DNA from: Bacillus sp. HF117_J1_D
GTDB lineage: Bacteria > Bacillota > Bacilli > Bacillales > Bacillaceae_C
Direction of reading: 5' to 3'
NCBI GenBank assembly: GCA_009928435.1
Contig: JAABNQ010000016.1
Location: forward strand, 1-38,669
Length of the DNA stretch: 38,669 nt
How positions within the stretch are numbered: position 1 is the stretch's first letter; every line of letters starts with the position of its first letter. The translations under genes and the position numbers were made by a program. The notes under the pieces are model-generated. The model ran no database searches. It was given only the letters and a program-made list of their open reading frames with translations, and had not been told where the DNA came from. This document shows positions 8,517 to 16,839 of the stretch, piece by piece.

Positions 8517-10094
8517 ATGGGAAGTGAAAAAATGTATACCAAACATAAAATCGGAGAGAAGGTTGATCCGGCCAATCCAGATACCATCCCGAAGTTCGTA
8601 GATGAGCTTCCGATTCCTTCGGTTGCCAAGCCAAGAGGAATCGCGAAAGGAAGTCCGTATTACGAAATTACGATGAAAGAAATTCGGCACCAGTATCATT
8701 CATTTTTTCCTTTGACAACGGTTTGGGGATATGACGGACTGCAGCCAGGTCCAACGATAAAAGTCCGGAAAAATGAAAAGATCTATGTGCGGTGGAAAAA
8801 TAAGCTTCCAAGAAAACATCTTTTGCCAATTGACCGAACGCTACATGAATCAGCTGGCCCCCCTGACGTTCGGACCGTTGTCCATTTACATGGTGCGAAT
8901 GTCGCTTGGGAAAGCGATGGTCATCCTGAGGCTTGGTTTTCAAGAGATTTTGCTGATACGGGATCGACTTTCAAGCGCCAAGTATATGAATATACAAACA
9001 GGCAAATGGGGGCAACTCTTTGGTATCACGATCATGCGATCGGTATTACAAGATTAAATGTATACGCTGGTTTAGCAGGCTTTTATCTGATCGAGGATCC
9101 GATAGAAAAGTACTTGGAATTACCTAGAGGCGATTATGATATCCCTTTAATGATTCAGGACCGGTCGTTCCGTTCTGACGGTTCGTTGCAATACCCTGAA
9201 AACACCACTCCTCCAGCTCCTGTAAATCCTTCAGTCCAACCGTTCTTTGCCGGAAATACGCTAACAGTAAATGGGATAATCTGGCCGAAGTTAACAGTCG
9301 AACCTCGCAAATATCGTTTACGAATATTAAACGCATCTAATACAACTGCCTATACATTAAGATTGGGGGATGGGCGGACTTTCTATCAAATCGCGACAGA
9401 TGGAGGGTTGTTGGAAAAACCCGTCGAGCTAACAGAGCTTCCTTTAGAACCCGCTGAGCGTTCAGAATTGATCATTGATTTTTCCAAGCATAAAGGAAAG
9501 AAGATGATATTGCAAAATACAAATGACGACGGGAATATGGGGGTGATTATGCGCTTTGATGTGCTTCTTCCTTTAAAAGGAGTGGATTCAAGCAAAATAC
9601 CGGGCAAGCTTATTTCGGATAAGGAAACATTGGATGAAAAGCAGGCTGATAGAACTAGACTATTGAAGCTTGATGCAATCGAAGATGAATATAAAAGGCC
9701 AGTGCTGTTGCTGGATGACCGAATGTGGCATGATCCTGTCACAGAGAAGCCTGTTATTGGTGATACGGAGGTTTGGAAGTTTGTTAACGTCACAAATTTT
9801 CCCCATCCTATGCACGTCCATTTGATCCAATTTAAAATTTTGCATAGGACACCTTTTGACTTGGACCGCTTTAACCAGGATGGCTATATTCAATATACAG
9901 GTCCCCCGATTGAGCCTGAAATATATGAAAAGGGCTGGAAAGACACAGTGAAAGCCGAGCCGGGGATGGTTACAAGTGTTATCATGAAATTTACGGAAAA
10001 TCCCGGTGATTATGTATGGCATTGCCATATTCTTGAACATGAAGATTATGACATGATGCGGCCGATGAGGGTAGTGGAGAAGGAAAAATCATAA
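8517..10094 (+). CDS. cotA: CotA-like multicopper oxidase (spore-coat laccase type)
   Basis: A 525-residue three-cupredoxin copper oxidase, closely like Bacillus CotA, the outer spore-coat laccase that oxidises phenolics with oxygen and makes brown pigment. All copper sites are present: HLHG (about 123-126), WYHDH (about 169-173), HPMHVH (about 428-433) and HCHILEHEDYDMM (about 502-514) with Cys for type 1 copper and an axial Met. No signal peptide is seen, as in CotA. The start at 8517 is set by AAAGGAG at 8502-8508 with 8-base spacing; reading further upstream would cross the terminator at 8391-8432. Spore localisation is inferred from family resemblance. No convincing promoter was found. 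Confidence 0.9.
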   Translation: MGSEKMYTKHKIGEKVDPANPDTIPKFVDELPIPSVAKPRGIAKGSPYYEITMKEIRHQYHSFFPLTTVWGYDGLQPGPTIKVRKNEKIYVRWKNKLPRKHLLPIDRTLHESAGPPDVRTVVHLHGANVAWESDGHPEAWFSRDFADTGSTFKRQVYEYTNRQMGATLWYHDHAIGITRLNVYAGLAGFYLIEDPIEKYLELPRGDYDIPLMIQDRSFRSDGSLQYPENTTPPAPVNPSVQPFFAGNTLTVNGIIWPKLTVEPRKYRLRILNASNTTAYTLRLGDGRTFYQIATDGGLLEKPVELTELPLEPAERSELIIDFSKHKGKKMILQNTNDDGNMGVIMRFDVLLPLKGVDSSKIPGKLISDKETLDEKQADRTRLLKLDAIEDEYKRPVLLLDDRMWHDPVTEKPVIGDTEVWKFVNVTNFPHPMHVHLIQFKILHRTPFDLDRFNQDGYIQYTGPPIEPEIYEKGWKDTVKAEPGMVTSVIMKFTENPGDYVWHCHILEHEDYDMMRPMRVVEKEKS

Positions 10095-10096
10095 TG

Positions 10097-10151
10097 AGGG
10101 CATGTCTCGCGTGCCCTATCCTTGTGCTATAGGAAATGATAAAAATCCTAT
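10097..10151 (+). terminator. Two small hairpins after cotA, weak terminator candidates
   Basis: AGGGCA/TGCCCT (10097-10117) and ATAGGA/TCCTAT (10129-10151) form short perfect stems just after the stop codon, but neither has a proper T tract. Confidence 0.35.
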
Positions 10152-10185
10152 GCTAGTGTATAACTTGTTTATCAGATTATGCTGC

Positions 10186-10463
10186 GTCCAGCTCCAACTC
10201 CAGCGCCTATCGACTAGCAGACTTCGCGCCTCCGCCTACGATAAGTCAACATCGGCTCCGACGGACAGGACGTCCTAGTGCAAGCGAAGCGACAGGACGT
10301 CGCGTTTTGAGCCTGCCGACGGACAGGACGTCCTAGTGCCACCGAAGCCACAGGACGTGGCGGCTTGAGGCGGCTTGAGGCGGCCTTCGTCGCCGTGTTT
10401 CCTTTATCTCGTTGGAGTCACTCCGGTCTGTACGTCGATGAACAGGCGCTTCCGCTTTTGTTC
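10186..10463 (+). repeat. Dispersed intergenic repeat, copy 1 (about 280 bp)
   Basis: A GC-rich non-coding block that contrasts with its surroundings. It starts GTCCAGCTCCA..CCAGCGCC and ends AGGCGCTTCCGCTTTTG. The ends are imperfect inverted repeats (CGCCTATCGAC near 10205 against GTCGATGAACAGGCG near 10434-10448). Copy 2 at 34271-34364 shares both end sequences. The interior holds two 58-bp direct repeats (10260-10317 and 10318-10375), rich in GGACAGGACGT. From memory, similar AGCTCCAGCGCC...GGCGCTTGCGCTTTTC elements are common between genes in Bacillaceae; I could not check this. Confidence 0.75.
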
Positions 10464-10505
10464 TGCTACAATGAAATGGACAAGTTATATCAGGGTGTGA
10501 TGGAT

Positions 10506-11333
10506 ATGGAGGAGAAAGAGCAGAAAGATGTCGACAGCGATTTAATTGAAAGAATCGACGAAGAAGAAATGCAGGAGCTTGTCCGTCAAGCTCAGGAAGA
10601 TGCCTTGTTTAAAGCTTCTCTTGAAAAACAGCCTGAAAAAACATCACGACGTTTTCCTAGATGGTTGTTTTGGCTGATCTCCAGTGTGTTTTTATTTAGT
10701 ACCTTTTCCTTTGTTTTTCAAATTTATTCGATACCTGCCATTGAGTTCTTGGTAGCATCGGCCCGGTTGTCAACGGATGAACAGGTTAAAGAACATAAAA
10801 AATCAGTTGTTACAATTGCCGCTGGTGATAGTAAAGGAACGGGATTTTCCATCTCAAGTGATGGGAAAATTTTAACGAATTATCATGTTATTGAAGGCCA
10901 TGAGCACGTGACGGTGGACTTTCCGGAAGCAGGGGTCTTTCAGGCTGAAGTTGTTGAGACGTATGAAGCAATCGATTTAGCCTTACTTACTGTTGATGGC
11001 GAGCATTTGCCTTATTTAAAATTGGCGGAACATCCAGACTTTCCCGTGGATGAGCAGATAATGTTCATCGGAAACCCTCTTTATTTCCACGGCATTGTCA
11101 ACGAAGGAGTGATGATTGATTCCATCCGTTTACGTGACTGGGATCATGACGTCATAATGATGAAAGCTCCAGTCTATCATGGAAACAGCGGGAGTCCAGT
11201 GATTGATGAAAATGGTCAGGTCATAGGAGTGGTTTTTGCGACTATGAAGTATGAGGGATATGGGAAAGTCGGTCTCTTTATACCGATTGGATTGTTTCTT
11301 GAACATAAAAAACTTGAACTGATGGAACTTTAA
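10506..11333 (+). CDS. Membrane-anchored trypsin-like serine protease (S1C/HtrA-like, no PDZ)
   Basis: A protein of about 275 residues. An acidic cytoplasmic part (1-48) and one membrane helix (about 52-72) are followed by an extracellular trypsin-fold domain with the catalytic triad His in TNYHVIEGH, Asp in AIDLALL and Ser in GNSGSPV. It lacks a PDZ domain, unlike HtrA/DegP proteases, so it is a minimal member of the group; surface or envelope protein quality control is a reasonable guess. The start is uncertain: ATG 10506 sits 8 bases after AGGGTG, ATG 10500 only 2 bases after it. An extended -10 (TGCTACAAT, about 10464-10472) directly abuts the right end of the upstream repeat. Confidence 0.8.
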   Translation: MEEKEQKDVDSDLIERIDEEEMQELVRQAQEDALFKASLEKQPEKTSRRFPRWLFWLISSVFLFSTFSFVFQIYSIPAIEFLVASARLSTDEQVKEHKKSVVTIAAGDSKGTGFSISSDGKILTNYHVIEGHEHVTVDFPEAGVFQAEVVETYEAIDLALLTVDGEHLPYLKLAEHPDFPVDEQIMFIGNPLYFHGIVNEGVMIDSIRLRDWDHDVIMMKAPVYHGNSGSPVIDENGQVIGVVFATMKYEGYGKVGLFIPIGLFLEHKKLELMEL

Positions 11334-11345
11334 AGGTGTTACCGT

Positions 11346-11867
11346 TCATTTATGTTGCTTTAAAGCGTTCAGTTCAAGCTCTGCATCCGCAACTCTACGA
11401 TTTACAAAGATAACATTTTCACGCATTGTCCTTATTTCATTCATAAGGATGTTGTCAGCATTTATATTTTCAATATGATAATCATCGACCTTTTTGATTA
11501 ATTGGTCCAGCTTGCCTTCAACTTTATGAATACGTGTAGTCAATCTTTCCTCAAGGGAGGACATTTTGCCTTCAACGGAGGATATTTTATCTTCAACGGA
11601 GGACATTTTGCCCTCAACGGAGGATATTTTACCTTCAACGGAGGACATTTTGCCCTCAACGGAGGACATTTTGCCCTCAACGGAGGATATTTTATCTTCA
11701 ACGGAGGATATTTTACCTTCCAGTGAGGACATTTTGCCTTCAACGGTGGATATTTTGCCTTCCACGGCTTTAAGGTCTTGTTTAGTGGCTGTTTTCTCTT
11801 CCAAATTGGAGAATTTTTGATTCAAATTTTGCAGTTCACTGATAATAAAATCAAGCTTTTGTTCCAA
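11346..11867 (-). CDS. Heptad-repeat coiled-coil protein of unknown function
   Basis: A 173-residue protein built mostly of a coiled coil. About residues 34-104 are some eleven near-identical seven-residue repeats of the form SSVEGKM/SSVEGKI, encoded by 21-bp tandem DNA repeats (about 11550-11770). The flanks (residues 1-30 and 105-173) are also helical and charged. It has no signal peptide, membrane segment or known domain; the layout recalls small phage or XhlA-like coiled-coil proteins, but no function can be assigned. The start is TTG at 11867, with AGGAG nine bases upstream. It converges on the protease gene with only 12 bases between stops. Repeat number is likely to vary between strains. 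Confidence 0.75.
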   Translation of the reverse strand: MEQKLDFIISELQNLNQKFSNLEEKTATKQDLKAVEGKISTVEGKMSSLEGKISSVEDKISSVEGKMSSVEGKMSSVEGKISSVEGKMSSVEDKISSVEGKMSSLEERLTTRIHKVEGKLDQLIKKVDDYHIENINADNILMNEIRTMRENVIFVNRRVADAELELNALKQHK

Positions 11868-11992
11868 TTCAAGTGACTCCTTTCATCCTTGTTTGCCATT
11901 TGACATCATTATATTCTATTACGATAGAGATCAGCAACAAGACAAAATTCAATTATGGGGAGTGCCTTTGTCTGCTGATCTAGCTAAATCCA

Positions 11993-12032
11993 TTTCTTTC
12001 AGTAACATCTGCGTTTATTATGGTGAAAGAAA
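11993..12032. other. Inverted repeat upstream of the AarF-like gene
   Basis: TTTCTTTCA (11993-12001) and TGAAAGAAA (12024-12032) are a perfect 9-bp inverted repeat separated by 22 bases. It lies 40 bases before the start codon of the kinase-like gene. It could be a regulator site or a leader hairpin; there is no T tract. Confidence 0.4.
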
Positions 12033-12073
12033 CCTTTAAAAATTAATTATATAAGCTGCCGGAGGGGATGAAG

Positions 12074-13741
12074 ATGATTAGGAGAAGAATCAAACATACC
12101 CAGCGCTACCAGGAAATCACTAATGCCTTTTTAAAAAATGGGTTGAGCCATTTTTTGTTTCGCATGGGTTTGATTGACCGTTCAAAAAAACCGCTAAGTT
12201 CAGAAGAAAATATAAATTTGAAAGACATAGGGAGAAGGCTTCGCTCCACATTGCAGGGGTTGGGGCCGACTTTTATTAAGCTTGGCCAGATTGCAAGCTC
12301 ACGCCGTGACCTGATTCCGGAAGAAATTGCCTCTGAATTGGAAAAGCTACAGGATGATGTTCAGCCTTTTTCCTATGAGAAGGTTCATGAAATTATCGAG
12401 GCAGAGCTTGGTGAACCGCCAGAAAAGCTTTTTCAGACTTTTAACCAAGAACCGCTAGCGACGGCTTCTATTGGCCAGGTCCATGTGGCAGAGCTTTTTA
12501 CAGGGGAGGAAGTGGCTGTAAAAATCCAGCGGCCAGATATTCGGTTAGTTATTGAAACGGACTTGGAGATATTGCATGATCTGGCCAGAGTAGCCGAAAA
12601 AAGAGTGGAATGGGCAAGAAGATACCGTATTCGGGAAATGATTGAAGAATTTTCCTTTTCTTTGCGCAATGAGCTGGATTACGAAGTGGAGGCCCGTAAT
12701 GGAGAAAGGATTGCAAAGCAATTTGAAAATGTGCCAACCATTCATATACCGACGGTTTATTGGGACTTTATATCAAAGAAAGTCCTGACAATGGAAATGA
12801 TCAAGGGGATCAAAGTAACGCATATAGATACACTTGATGAAAAAGGCTATGATCGGGAATTGATTGCTGCCAGGCTTGCCGATTCGATGTTTACCCAGAT
12901 TCTGGAATACGGATTTTTCCACGGTGATCCGCATCCAGGCAATATTTATATTTTACCCGATAATGTGGTCTCTTACTTGGATTTTGGAATGGTAGGTCAG
13001 TTAAGGGAGGATTTGAAATATCACTTCTCCTCGCTTTTGATGAACCTGCAGCAGGGAAATGCTAAGGGAATGATCAAGACATTTTCCGCAATGGATCTTC
13101 TTAATGAAGACACGGATGTGGCAGAGCTTAAACATGATTTGGACGGTTTAATCACAAAATACTATGATACTTCTTTCAATGAAATCAGTATGGGAGCTGC
13201 GCTCACAGATGTATTTGCTATCGCTTATCAGCATCGTGTGAGTATTCCAACTGAAATTGCCATTTTAGGCAAAGCGATTCTTACAATGGAGGAGATCATT
13301 AAAAAATTGGATCCCGGTTTCAGTGTGATGAAAGCGGTCGAGCCTTTTGCTCAGAAATTGTTCAAACAAAGATTAAATCCCAAAAATATTTTAAGCAGAT
13401 CGTGGGACGAGCTTCTTGAAAACATTGAAATCGTCCGGGAATTGCCGAAGGATTTAAAGGAAATTGCGACAACAGTCAAAAGAGGCAGATTGCGTTTCGA
13501 TATCAATGTGAAAGACCTGCAGACATTTCTACAAAGGCTTGATAAAATCAGCAATCGTCTTTCTTTCAGCATCATCCTGCTTTCCTTCAGCATCTTAATG
13601 GTCGGCTTGATCATCGGAACCGCCATCGCCGACAAGCAATCACTATTATTTAGGCTCCCTGTCATTGAGATAGGCTCAATTATTGCAACACTCATGTTTT
13701 TATTTATGATTTTTTCCATTTTCAGATCTGGAAGGATGTAG
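12074..13741 (+). CDS. AarF/UbiB/ABC1 family kinase-like protein
   Basis: A 555-residue member of the atypical kinase family known for roles in quinone synthesis and lipid homeostasis. Diagnostic motifs: FIKLGQ (KxGQ, about residue 70), the Ala-rich loop ATASIGQVH (about 133), VAVKIQRP with the ATP lysine (about 151), HGDPHPGN (about 289) and LDFGMVG (about 305). Two hydrophobic segments at the C terminus (about 500-520 and 530-548) would anchor it in the membrane. Bacilli use menaquinone, so the exact role is not established. ATG 12074 is chosen over ATG 12068 because GGAGGGG (12061-12067) touches the latter but is 6 bases from the former. Confidence 0.85.
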   Translation: MIRRRIKHTQRYQEITNAFLKNGLSHFLFRMGLIDRSKKPLSSEENINLKDIGRRLRSTLQGLGPTFIKLGQIASSRRDLIPEEIASELEKLQDDVQPFSYEKVHEIIEAELGEPPEKLFQTFNQEPLATASIGQVHVAELFTGEEVAVKIQRPDIRLVIETDLEILHDLARVAEKRVEWARRYRIREMIEEFSFSLRNELDYEVEARNGERIAKQFENVPTIHIPTVYWDFISKKVLTMEMIKGIKVTHIDTLDEKGYDRELIAARLADSMFTQILEYGFFHGDPHPGNIYILPDNVVSYLDFGMVGQLREDLKYHFSSLLMNLQQGNAKGMIKTFSAMDLLNEDTDVAELKHDLDGLITKYYDTSFNEISMGAALTDVFAIAYQHRVSIPTEIAILGKAILTMEEIIKKLDPGFSVMKAVEPFAQKLFKQRLNPKNILSRSWDELLENIEIVRELPKDLKEIATTVKRGRLRFDINVKDLQTFLQRLDKISNRLSFSIILLSFSILMVGLIIGTAIADKQSLLFRLPVIEIGSIIATLMFLFMIFSIFRSGRM

Positions 13742-14006
13742 CGAAAAGCATAGACCGTAAGGTTTTCCATAAAGGAAAGGCGTCGGGATTTTTAAAATCA
13801 GTCACTGTTGAAGGGCGAGAGGGAATATCATTATTATAAGCTTATTGTCATCACCATCACGGCTTTTAAATTTACAGAAGAAGCCAGCAGTCTAATAGGT
13901 GCCCACTCCTTTTAGTCTGCTGTTTTCTTCATTTTTTCTTGAAATCTGACGGAAAATTAATGATATAATAGAATAAAAGATTTCCAGGAAGGGGACCGAC
14001 CGTTTT
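13742..14006. other. Intergenic region before the alcohol dehydrogenase operon
   Basis: A 265-base gap. CAGCAG..CTGCTG near 13887-13922 followed by TTTTC is a weak terminator candidate for the AarF-like gene. A sigma-A type -10 TATAAT (13964-13969) has TTGAAA 19 bases upstream (13939-13944). I looked for a -24/-12 sigma-54 element here and did not see one. Confidence 0.45.
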
Positions 14007-15155
14007 ATGAAGATTAATAAATTTGTTATGCCAGAGCTTATATTTGGAAACGGTTCCATCAATCTGGTAGGTGAAAGCTGTGCAAGGCTTGGGGCAAGGA
14101 AAGTTTTTATCACCACTGATTCAGGAGTACTGTCTTCAGATTGGTTTGAGCAGGTGACGGAAAGCTGTCATAAAGCTCGGCTCCCCTATGTGATTTATTC
14201 TGAAATTACAACGAACCCGAAAGATTACGAGGTAAATAAAGGGGTACAAAAATATTTGCAAGAAGAGTGTGATGCAGTTGTCGGTGTAGGAGGTGGCAGC
14301 GCTATTGATGTGGCGAAAGCCATCGCTGTACTGGCAACGAACGGTGGAACCATTCAAGAGTATGAAGGCGTCGATAAAATCAATCTGCCCCTGCCTCCGC
14401 AGGTGATGGTGGCAACCACTGCCGGATCGGGATCGGAGGTTTCCCAATTTTCAATTATTATAGATTCAGAGAAAAAGAAGAAGCTGACGATCATCTCGAA
14501 ATCTCTCGTCCCTGATATTGCGATTGTTGATCCGCAAACTTTGATGACAAAAAGCCCTCATTTGACAGCAACAACGGGATTGGATGTTCTCACTCATGCA
14601 ATTGAGTCATTTGTCAGTATTGCAGCGACACCTCTAACAGATGTGCAGGCTAAAAGCGCTATTTCACTCGTTGCCCAATATTTGCGGCCATCTGTCGCTT
14701 CCCGATTGAATAAAGAGGCAAAGGAAAAGATGGCGATGGCGAGTGTACAGGCAGGTCTGGCTTTCTCAAACGCGATTCTTGGAGCGGTCCATGCCATGAG
14801 CCATGCAATTGGCGGCCGGTTCCTCCTACCGCATGGGGATGTGAACGCCATTTTACTTCCTCATGTAATGGAATTTAATTATTTGGCCTGTCCTGAAAAA
14901 TTTTTACAAATTGCGGAGTTGTTTGGGGAAGGGGGGAGCAGCCGATCTATGATTGATTCAGGGCAAAGGGCGATTGAATATGTTAGAAAGCTTTCGGTGG
15001 ACATTGGAGCTCCCCAGAAGCTATCCGAAATGGGGTTGTCTGAATCTGATGCAGCAATCATTGGCCAGGTAGCCATTGAAGATGCCTGTATGATTACGAA
15101 CCCGCGTGATATTACCGCAGCGGACGTTGAACGCCTATTTAAACTCGGACTATAG
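14007..15155 (+). CDS. Iron-containing (group III) alcohol dehydrogenase
   Basis: A 382-residue NAD(P)-dependent dehydrogenase of the metal-dependent group III family, which interconverts alcohols and aldehydes or ketones. Visible motifs: GVGGGSAIDVAKA (nucleotide binding, about 92-104), TTAGSGSEVS (about 137), and the iron ligands Asp in GLDVLTHAIES with His (about 192-199), His in MSHAIGG (about 264) and His in PHGD (about 275). It is the first gene of an operon with a histidine kinase and an NtrC-type regulator; the next gene starts 11 bases later. The ATG at 14007 has GGAAGGGG upstream at rather long spacing (about 12). Substrate (short-chain alcohols or a diol) is not determinable. Confidence 0.88.
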   Translation: MKINKFVMPELIFGNGSINLVGESCARLGARKVFITTDSGVLSSDWFEQVTESCHKARLPYVIYSEITTNPKDYEVNKGVQKYLQEECDAVVGVGGGSAIDVAKAIAVLATNGGTIQEYEGVDKINLPLPPQVMVATTAGSGSEVSQFSIIIDSEKKKKLTIISKSLVPDIAIVDPQTLMTKSPHLTATTGLDVLTHAIESFVSIAATPLTDVQAKSAISLVAQYLRPSVASRLNKEAKEKMAMASVQAGLAFSNAILGAVHAMSHAIGGRFLLPHGDVNAILLPHVMEFNYLACPEKFLQIAELFGEGGSSRSMIDSGQRAIEYVRKLSVDIGAPQKLSEMGLSESDAAIIGQVAIEDACMITNPRDITAADVERLFKLGL

Positions 15156-15166
15156 GAGGGCATCTT

Positions 15167-16825
15167 ATGTCAGACAGACTACAGATGATTGAGCGGCTAG
15201 TCGGAGTTTCGTCGTCAAAAATCAACTATTATACGGAACTCAAAAAAACGATCGAAGAAATGAAAAAGAAAAATACGCAGCTTGAGATCATCAATGAAGT
15301 GATGAGAAGTTTTAATATCGATATGTCGATGGACGACATGCTGAAAAATATATTAGAAAAGCTACAGCAGATTTTTCCCCTTAAGAGATTAAGCCTGGCT
15401 ATTTTTAAGAACGGCCAACTCATATTGACCAATGTATACCCCAGCGATTATGCGCATGTTGATGTCGGCAACCCGATTCAGAAGACGGGGTCTCTTTATT
15501 GGGAAGTGGCTGACTCAGGCAACTCTTATGTGTATTTGGTCGACCCGGATAATAGAAAGAAATACAATGAGATTTCGGCTTTTGAAAAACTAGAATTGCG
15601 TCAGGTGCTTGTCTTCCCACTATTTGGAAAGGGGAGGATTCTAGGAGTTTTAAGTCTTGGCAGCACCTGTAAACAAGAGTATGACGGAGAAGATCTCTCT
15701 TTTTTACAGCAGCTTTCGGACCAATTAGCGGTCTGTATCGAAAATGTCCGTTTGTATAATGAAGTCTTGAACAGTAAAAAAGAATGGGAACAAACATTTC
15801 TTGCAGTTGCTGATCCCATCATGCTAGTCGATTTGAATGGTCATATCCTGAGGTGTAATGGATCCGCCTATTCTTTTTTTCAGCTAAGCGGAAAAAATGT
15901 CTCATACATAACATTGGATGATTTATTATATGGTCAACAAGTAGGGTCTGACAGTCCGTTTCAAGAAACTAGGAATACGAAGGAGATGGCCTACCGGGAA
16001 ATTACCTTGGATGACCAAACGATTTGCGAAGTACATACATATCCGATTATGAACGAAAAGGAAGAGATGTATGGAGTCATCGCCTATATAAAAGATGTAA
16101 CTGAAAAGCGTCACTTCGAAGCGCGTATGATGCAGTCAGGAAAATTGGCTGCTCTGGGAGAAATGGCTGCAGGAGTCGCCCATGAATTAAATAATCCTTT
16201 GACGGCGATCCTCGGAAATACCCAGCTAATGATGAGGAAAATGAATGAAAATGAGCCTTCCCATGTGTTGCTGGCAGATATTTTTAAATGCAGTAAACGA
16301 TGCCAGGACATCATTCGAAACTTGCTCACTTTTTCCCGGCAGGACGAATACCTTTTTCAGACCTGCTCAATCAATAAGGCGGTTGAACAAGTGCTGAGCT
16401 TGATTGGGTATCAAATTCGTCAAAGCCATATTGAGCTGGAGGTTAGCCTGGATCCAGATGTCTCTCTTATTGATGGGAGCATTCAACAGTTGGAGCAAAT
16501 CATCATCAATTTACTTTTAAATGCAAAAGACGCGCTGGATGATGTGAATAGGACCAGTAAAAAAATCTTTCTCCAGACAGCAGCCAGTAAGGAGGAAGTC
16601 ACTCTTTCGATCATTGATAATGGAACGGGGATCGATTCGGACGGATTAAAAGAAATATTCCATCCCTTTTATACAACGAAAGAAGCAGTAAAGGGGACAG
16701 GGCTCGGTTTATCCGTCAGTCTTGGTATTGCGGAAGCTCACGGCGGAACGATTGATGTAAAAAGTGAGCTGGGAAAAGGAAGTGAATTTACCCTTCGTTT
16801 GCCAGTCAAAAAAGATTCGGTGTAA
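15167..16825 (+). CDS. Soluble sensor histidine kinase (coiled coil-GAF-PAS-HisKA-HATPase)
   Basis: A 552-residue kinase without membrane segments, so it senses a cytoplasmic signal. A short coiled coil (20-45) precedes a GAF-like domain (about 50-195), a PAS-like domain (about 205-320), HisKA with phospho-acceptor His339 in VAHELNNPLT, and HATPase with the N box NLLLNAKDAL, G1 DNGTGI and G2 GTGLGLS. The C-terminal core is of the NtrB/AtoS type. AGGAGGG at 15154-15160 gives a 6-base spacing to ATG 15167. It lies between the iron alcohol dehydrogenase and the sigma-54 regulator, its probable phosphorylation partner. The signal could be an alcohol, an aldehyde or redox state; that is inference. 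Confidence 0.88.
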   Translation: MSDRLQMIERLVGVSSSKINYYTELKKTIEEMKKKNTQLEIINEVMRSFNIDMSMDDMLKNILEKLQQIFPLKRLSLAIFKNGQLILTNVYPSDYAHVDVGNPIQKTGSLYWEVADSGNSYVYLVDPDNRKKYNEISAFEKLELRQVLVFPLFGKGRILGVLSLGSTCKQEYDGEDLSFLQQLSDQLAVCIENVRLYNEVLNSKKEWEQTFLAVADPIMLVDLNGHILRCNGSAYSFFQLSGKNVSYITLDDLLYGQQVGSDSPFQETRNTKEMAYREITLDDQTICEVHTYPIMNEKEEMYGVIAYIKDVTEKRHFEARMMQSGKLAALGEMAAGVAHELNNPLTAILGNTQLMMRKMNENEPSHVLLADIFKCSKRCQDIIRNLLTFSRQDEYLFQTCSINKAVEQVLSLIGYQIRQSHIELEVSLDPDVSLIDGSIQQLEQIIINLLLNAKDALDDVNRTSKKIFLQTAASKEEVTLSIIDNGTGIDSDGLKEIFHPFYTTKEAVKGTGLGLSVSLGIAEAHGGTIDVKSELGKGSEFTLRLPVKKDSV

Positions 16826-16839
16826 AGGCGGTGAAAAGT

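Noticed and set aside
11502-11820. Three long open frames opposite or offset to the heptad-repeat gene
   Set aside because: They are by-products of the 21-bp periodic DNA, with no ribosome sites and simple repetitive products.
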